From NCBI GenBank assembly GCA_021784975.1, contig JAJYGU010000335.1, forward strand, positions 1 to 5,657: 5,657 nt of DNA, given 5' to 3'. Made by a program: the position numbers and the translations under genes. The notes under the pieces were generated by a model. That model was not told where the DNA came from and made no database searches. It saw nothing but the letters and a program-made list of their open reading frames with translations. Shown here one piece after another: positions 1-5,657 of the stretch; positions within the stretch are counted from its first letter, which is position 1; every line of letters starts with the position of its first letter. Origin of the DNA: Planctomycetota bacterium (GTDB taxonomy: Bacteria > Planctomycetota > Planctomycetia > Pirellulales > Thermoguttaceae).

Positions 1-20
1 TCGCTGAGAATATTGGTTGT

Positions 21-59
21 CTCCCCTCACCCTAACCCTGTCCCGGAGGGAGAGGGGGC
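21..59 (+). repeat. Short palindromic repeat, copy 1, overlapping the repressor gene's 3' end
   Basis: The core is CCCTGTCCC (36-44), loop GGA (45-47), GGGAGAGGG (48-56), pairing at 8 of 9 positions. It is preceded by CTCCCCTCACCCTAA. The 17 bases at 41-57 are identical to the reverse complement of 4312-4328 inside nifJ. Elements of this CTCACCC...GGAGGGAGAGGGG type are, from memory, scattered between genes in many GC-rich bacterial genomes. No T-tract follows on the minus strand, so it does not look like an intrinsic terminator for the repressor gene. Confidence 0.7.
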
Positions 60-449
60 AGAAGTTGTCTCCTTGGGCGGCCAGAGGTCGCCAATCAGCT
101 TGCGGAGTTGTTCGCGCTCGCTTCGAGAAAGGCCCTTCGAGCGCAAGAGCGTTGTTACCAGCGGCGCCAAGGCGCCGTCGCAAAGCCGGTCGGCCAGGGC
201 CTGCAGCCGGCTTCGCAGGAACTGTTCTTGGCTAACCAGCGGCCGGAAGCGGTGTGCCCGCGCGCTCCGGTCGCGCTGGACGCAGCCTTTGGCCTCCAGG
301 CGTTCGAGGAGTTTCTGCACCGAGGCCATTTTCGGGTCGGTGACCTCGTCGTAGAGGACCTCGGCGATCTCGCGGGTAGCGGCCTCCGGCCGCTGCCACA
401 GGACCTGCAGGATCGAGAGCTCGCCATCGGTGATCTGGTCGAGTTTCAT
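27..449 (-). CDS. BlaI/MecI/CopY-family winged-helix transcriptional repressor
   Basis: The predicted protein is 140 aa, a usual length for this family of dimeric DNA-binding repressors. Residues 1-70 form the winged-helix domain. They show the family pattern TDGELSILQVLW near the N-terminus, a helix-turn-helix region around 23-55 with SVQKLLERLEAKGCV (43-57) as recognition helix and turn, and a wing ending in HRFRPLVS. Residues 72-122 look like the helical dimerisation part. In relatives, a membrane M56-type peptidase (BlaR1/MecR1) cleaves the repressor; such a gene could lie left of the window but is not visible. I chose the ATG at 449 because family similarity begins there. A longer frame reaching 584 would run through the promoter and operator. 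The Shine-Dalgarno AGAGGAG is 14 nt upstream, a long spacing. The promoter and palindrome upstream point to autoregulation. The last 11 codons and the TGA stop lie in a palindromic repeat (21-59). The regulated target is unknown. Confidence 0.9.
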   Translation of the reverse strand: MKLDQITDGELSILQVLWQRPEAATREIAEVLYDEVTDPKMASVQKLLERLEAKGCVQRDRSARAHRFRPLVSQEQFLRSRLQALADRLCDGALAPLVTTLLRSKGLSRSEREQLRKLIGDLWPPKETTSAPSPSGTGLG

Positions 450-463
450 GGTGGCCGGGGGGT

Positions 464-470
464 CTCCTCT
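464..470 (-). promoter_or_regulatory. Shine-Dalgarno of the BlaI-family gene
   Basis: AGAGGAG on the minus strand, separated from the ATG at 449 by 14 nt of C-rich sequence. The spacing is longer than the usual 5-9 nt. No closer in-frame ATG, GTG or TTG exists between it and the chosen start, so it still supports the ATG at 449. Confidence 0.55.
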
Positions 471-474
471 GAAT

Positions 475-493
475 GACAGACAGTGTGTCTGTC
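475..493. promoter_or_regulatory. Palindromic operator, probably for the BlaI-family repressor
   Basis: A 19-bp inverted repeat with perfect 8-bp arms GACAGACA and TGTCTGTC around GTG. It begins two bases after the -10 hexamer and covers the expected transcription start. BlaI/MecI/CopY repressors are known to bind inverted repeats overlapping their own promoters as dimers. Placement and symmetry are seen directly; the identity of the bound protein is inferred. Confidence 0.75.
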
Positions 494-494
494 T

Positions 495-523
495 ATAATA
501 TCGGCGCCTCCAAAGTTCGTCAA
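495..523 (-). promoter_or_regulatory. Sigma-70-type promoter of the BlaI-family gene
   Basis: On the minus strand, -35 TTGACG (523-518) is followed by a 17-bp spacer and -10 TATTAT (500-495). Each hexamer matches the housekeeping consensus at 5 of 6 positions and the spacing is optimal. Transcription would start around 485-490, inside the palindrome, giving a leader of roughly 35-40 nt. A strong promoter blocked by its own product fits an autorepressed regulator. Confidence 0.75.
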
Positions 524-559
524 GACGGCTGGCAGATTTTTTCCCGGCCACCCTGCAAC

Positions 560-610
560 CCGAAGCGTAAGCGAGGACGATCAAGGAACTTAGCCTCGAT
601 TACGCTTCGG
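560..610. repeat. Long inverted repeat (17-bp arms), probable dispersed intergenic element
   Basis: The left arm at 560-576 (CCGAAGCGTAAGCGAGG) and the right arm at 594-610 (CCTCGATTACGCTTCGG) pair at 16 of 17 positions, the exception being 571 against 599, around a 17-nt loop. As RNA this would be a stable stem on either strand. The arm resembles a CCCGAAGCGT(n)AGCGAGG motif that I recall as common between genes in planctomycetes. The only T-run nearby (537-542) lies before the stem on the plus strand, so a classical intrinsic terminator is not supported. It may still end or process the nifJ operon transcript. Confidence 0.7.
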
Positions 611-697
611 ATTACGATTGTGCAGTCCGCTCAGCGCACATACGGCACCGCGAATGATCCGGGTAGCCGCCGGCCAGGGCGGCACTTGCGCGTGCAG

Positions 698-716
698 GGC
701 CGACGTTCCGTCGGCC
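698..716. terminator. Hairpin downstream of the DHOD-like gene; possible terminator without a T-tract
   Basis: GGCCGACG (698-705) and CGTCGGCC (709-716) form a perfect 8-bp GC-rich stem with a 3-nt loop, 41 bp past the stop codon of the DHOD-like gene. On the minus strand it is followed by CTGCACGCG and not by a U-rich tract. It could be a tail-less terminator, a 3' end stabiliser, or another small repeat. The hairpin is certain; the termination role is a guess based on position. Confidence 0.4.
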
Positions 717-757
717 GCTAAACGTTCCATCGCACCCGCGTGCCGTAGAGTCTCGGC

Positions 758-1761
758 CTAGATCGGCTTGCCCGCGTACGAGGTCAGCGCCTTCATATAG
801 TTGCCGCGCTCGAAGGCGGCCGGGTCGGGGCAGTTCTCCTGGCTCATGCTCCCCTTGAGCTGCTCCACCGATGCGTACTCGTGCTCCGTCATCCAGGCCT
901 TCATGCCCGAAAGAATCTTGCCGATCTCCTGGAACCCTTGCTGGTAGAGCACCGAGGCCACCATGCCCACGTCGGCCCCGGCCAGCAGGGCCTTGAGCAT
1001 CCCTTCCGCGCTGTGGATTCCGCTGGTCACCGCCAGCGAGGCCTTCACGTGGCCGTGGAGGATGGCGATCCAGCGCAACGGCAACAGCAGCTCATAAGGC
1101 GTGCTGAGGACCAGCTTGGGGGCGGTCTCCATGGTCTCCAGGTCGATGTCGGGCTGCAGGAAGCGGTTGAACAGCACCAGGCCGTCGGCGCCTGCCTGAG
1201 CCAGTCGGGTGGCCATGTTGCCGACCGAGCTGAAATACGGGCCGATCTTCACCGCCAACGGCACGCCCACCGACTGCTTGACCGCCCCGACCAGGTCGAG
1301 ATACCGCGATTCCACCTCGGCGCCGCTTTGAGCCAGATTGGCGGCGATGAAGTAGATGTTCAGTTCGAGGGCATCGGCCCCGGCGTCTTGCATCATCTTC
1401 GCATAGCGGACCCAGCCGCCCTTGCCGGTGCCGTTGAGGCTGGCGATGATCGGCATCGAGACCGCCTTCTTGGCCTCGCTGATGAACCTCAGATAATCTC
1501 GCGGGCCGGTATGGTAGTCCTCCTCCTCCGGGAAATAGGTGAGCGACTCGGCGAAACTGTCGGTATGGAACTCGTAGGCCTTGCTGATCTCCTCGTCGTC
1601 GTGCTCGATCTGCTCGGCGAACAGCGAGGGGAGCACCGCCGCCGCCGCCCCGCTCTGTTCGAGTTGGCGGAGCCAATCGACACGGTGCGTCAACGGGCAG
1701 GCGGAGATCACCAATGGGTTGGGCAGTTTCAGCCCGAGATAGTTTGTGCTCAGATCGGCGC

Positions 1762-1765
<4 letters not shown>
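758..1765 (-). CDS. Dihydroorotate-dehydrogenase-like FMN protein coupled to PFOR
   Basis: The 335-aa product is a TIM-barrel flavoprotein of the PyrD superfamily. It matches the subgroup usually annotated 'dihydroorotate dehydrogenase-like', which I recall being found next to nifJ. Visible family parts are the N-terminal barrel strand and loop NPLVISACPLTH (16-27), ASLNG (108-112), ELNIYF (134-139), the FMN-contacting lysine in VKIGPYF (172-178), and the phosphate-binding segment TSGIHSAEG (247-255) followed by ALLAGADVGMVASVLY. True dihydroorotate dehydrogenases continue ELN into a substrate loop of the type LSCPN that carries the catalytic Cys (class 1) or Ser (class 2). Here it reads ELNIYFIAAN, with Phe139 at the base position. 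Pyrimidine synthesis is therefore unlikely; a cytosolic redox role with PFOR is inferred. The ATG overlaps the nifJ stop as ATGA. There is no signal peptide or transmembrane segment. The stop is TAG at 758-760. Confidence 0.88.
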
Positions 1766-5406
<3,641 letters not shown>

Positions 5407-5657
5407 GGCTCGTCTCCTATCTCGAAAGAATGCAGGTCGTTGGTTGAAATGGATCGCCGGGCCCACGGGTGCCGTCGGGCGGTCGAGAATCCAGTAGCCT
5501 ACCGCGCTCCGCCGGTGGCCGCAATGCACGCCGGCGGGGGATTCTGGCGAGGGCGGAGTCTCGAGAAGGGCGGAACCGCAACGCACCTCCGTGATGGATT
5601 CTCACGTAGCCGTCAGGCGTTTATCGCCGGGGCGATGCCGATCCACGAAATCCGCTC
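5407..5657. other. Upstream region of nifJ without a recognisable gene
   Basis: I see no credible coding region on either strand; the short open frames here have no family features and overlap each other. The stretch holds the nifJ ribosome binding site and a 7-bp inverted repeat, CCGCCGG (5509-5515) with CCGGCGG (5531-5537), that could fold in the leader. I could not find a convincing -35/-10 pair. The nifJ promoter may be of another sigma class or lie beyond the window edge. Confidence 0.5.
5413..5419 (-). promoter_or_regulatory. Shine-Dalgarno deciding the nifJ GTG start
   Basis: TAGGAGA on the minus strand, with its AGGAG core 7 nt before the GTG at 5406. No ATG lies near the point where family similarity begins (EKRRFVTIDGNEA), so this site decides in favour of GTG. 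Confidence 0.8.

Noticed and set aside
36..57. Repeat hairpin as an intrinsic terminator of the repressor gene
   Set aside because: It lies inside the coding sequence and no T-tract follows on the minus strand; the near-identical copy within nifJ also argues against a terminator role.
450..456. GCCACC directly before ATG, resembling a eukaryotic Kozak context
   Set aside because: The surrounding genes, promoter and ribosome binding sites are bacterial; the match is coincidence in GC-rich DNA.
450..584. N-terminal extension of the BlaI-like protein to 584
   Set aside because: It would begin at a TTG and translate the promoter, operator and ribosome binding site. Family similarity begins only at the ATG at 449.
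473..721. Plus-strand 82-codon frame in the intergenic gap
   Set aside because: It runs through the operator, promoter and both inverted repeats and has no recognisable protein features, so it is treated as non-coding.
5407..5586. N-terminal extension of PFOR by 60 residues
   Set aside because: The upstream GTG has a GGAG directly abutting it with no spacer, the added residues show no PFOR similarity, and catalytic residue positions fit the family when counting from the GTG at 5406.

Overview
The window is GC-rich and carries three same-strand (minus) genes. In order of transcription these are a pyruvate:ferredoxin/flavodoxin oxidoreductase (nifJ, 1762-5406), a dihydroorotate-dehydrogenase-like flavoprotein (758-1765) and a BlaI/MecI/CopY-family repressor (27-449). 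Base composition, the BlaI-type regulator, the nifJ/DHOD-like pair and the style of the intergenic repeats suggest a planctomycete, possibly of the Pirellula/Rhodopirellula group. That placement is inferred from recalled patterns; no marker gene in the window proves it.

Right part (5407-5657): about 250 bp with no convincing gene. It ends in a clear ribosome binding site ahead of a GTG start for nifJ. The nifJ product (1214 aa) has every catalytic and iron-sulfur residue I can check by eye for the one-chain PFOR family. It would convert pyruvate and CoA to acetyl-CoA, CO2 and reduced ferredoxin or flavodoxin. The next gene overlaps it by 4 bp (ATGA), and its perfect Shine-Dalgarno sequence lies inside the last nifJ codons, so the two form a translationally coupled operon. 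The second product keeps the FMN-binding barrel of the PyrD family but lacks the dihydroorotate active-site loop. It is therefore more likely a redox partner or accessory of PFOR than a pyrimidine enzyme.

Middle (450-757): a 308-bp non-coding gap with two hairpin-forming inverted repeats and then a near-consensus sigma-70-type promoter with a 19-bp palindrome over the expected start of transcription. This is the arrangement expected for an autorepressed BlaI-family gene.

Left part: the 140-aa repressor gene. Its last codons and stop codon lie inside a short palindromic repeat. A second copy of the same repeat sits in frame inside nifJ, encoding an extra segment CSPLPEGEGT. This pair of coding-sequence repeat insertions, and the active-site-less DHOD-like partner of PFOR, are the most interesting points. 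I see no RNA gene, CRISPR array or transposase.
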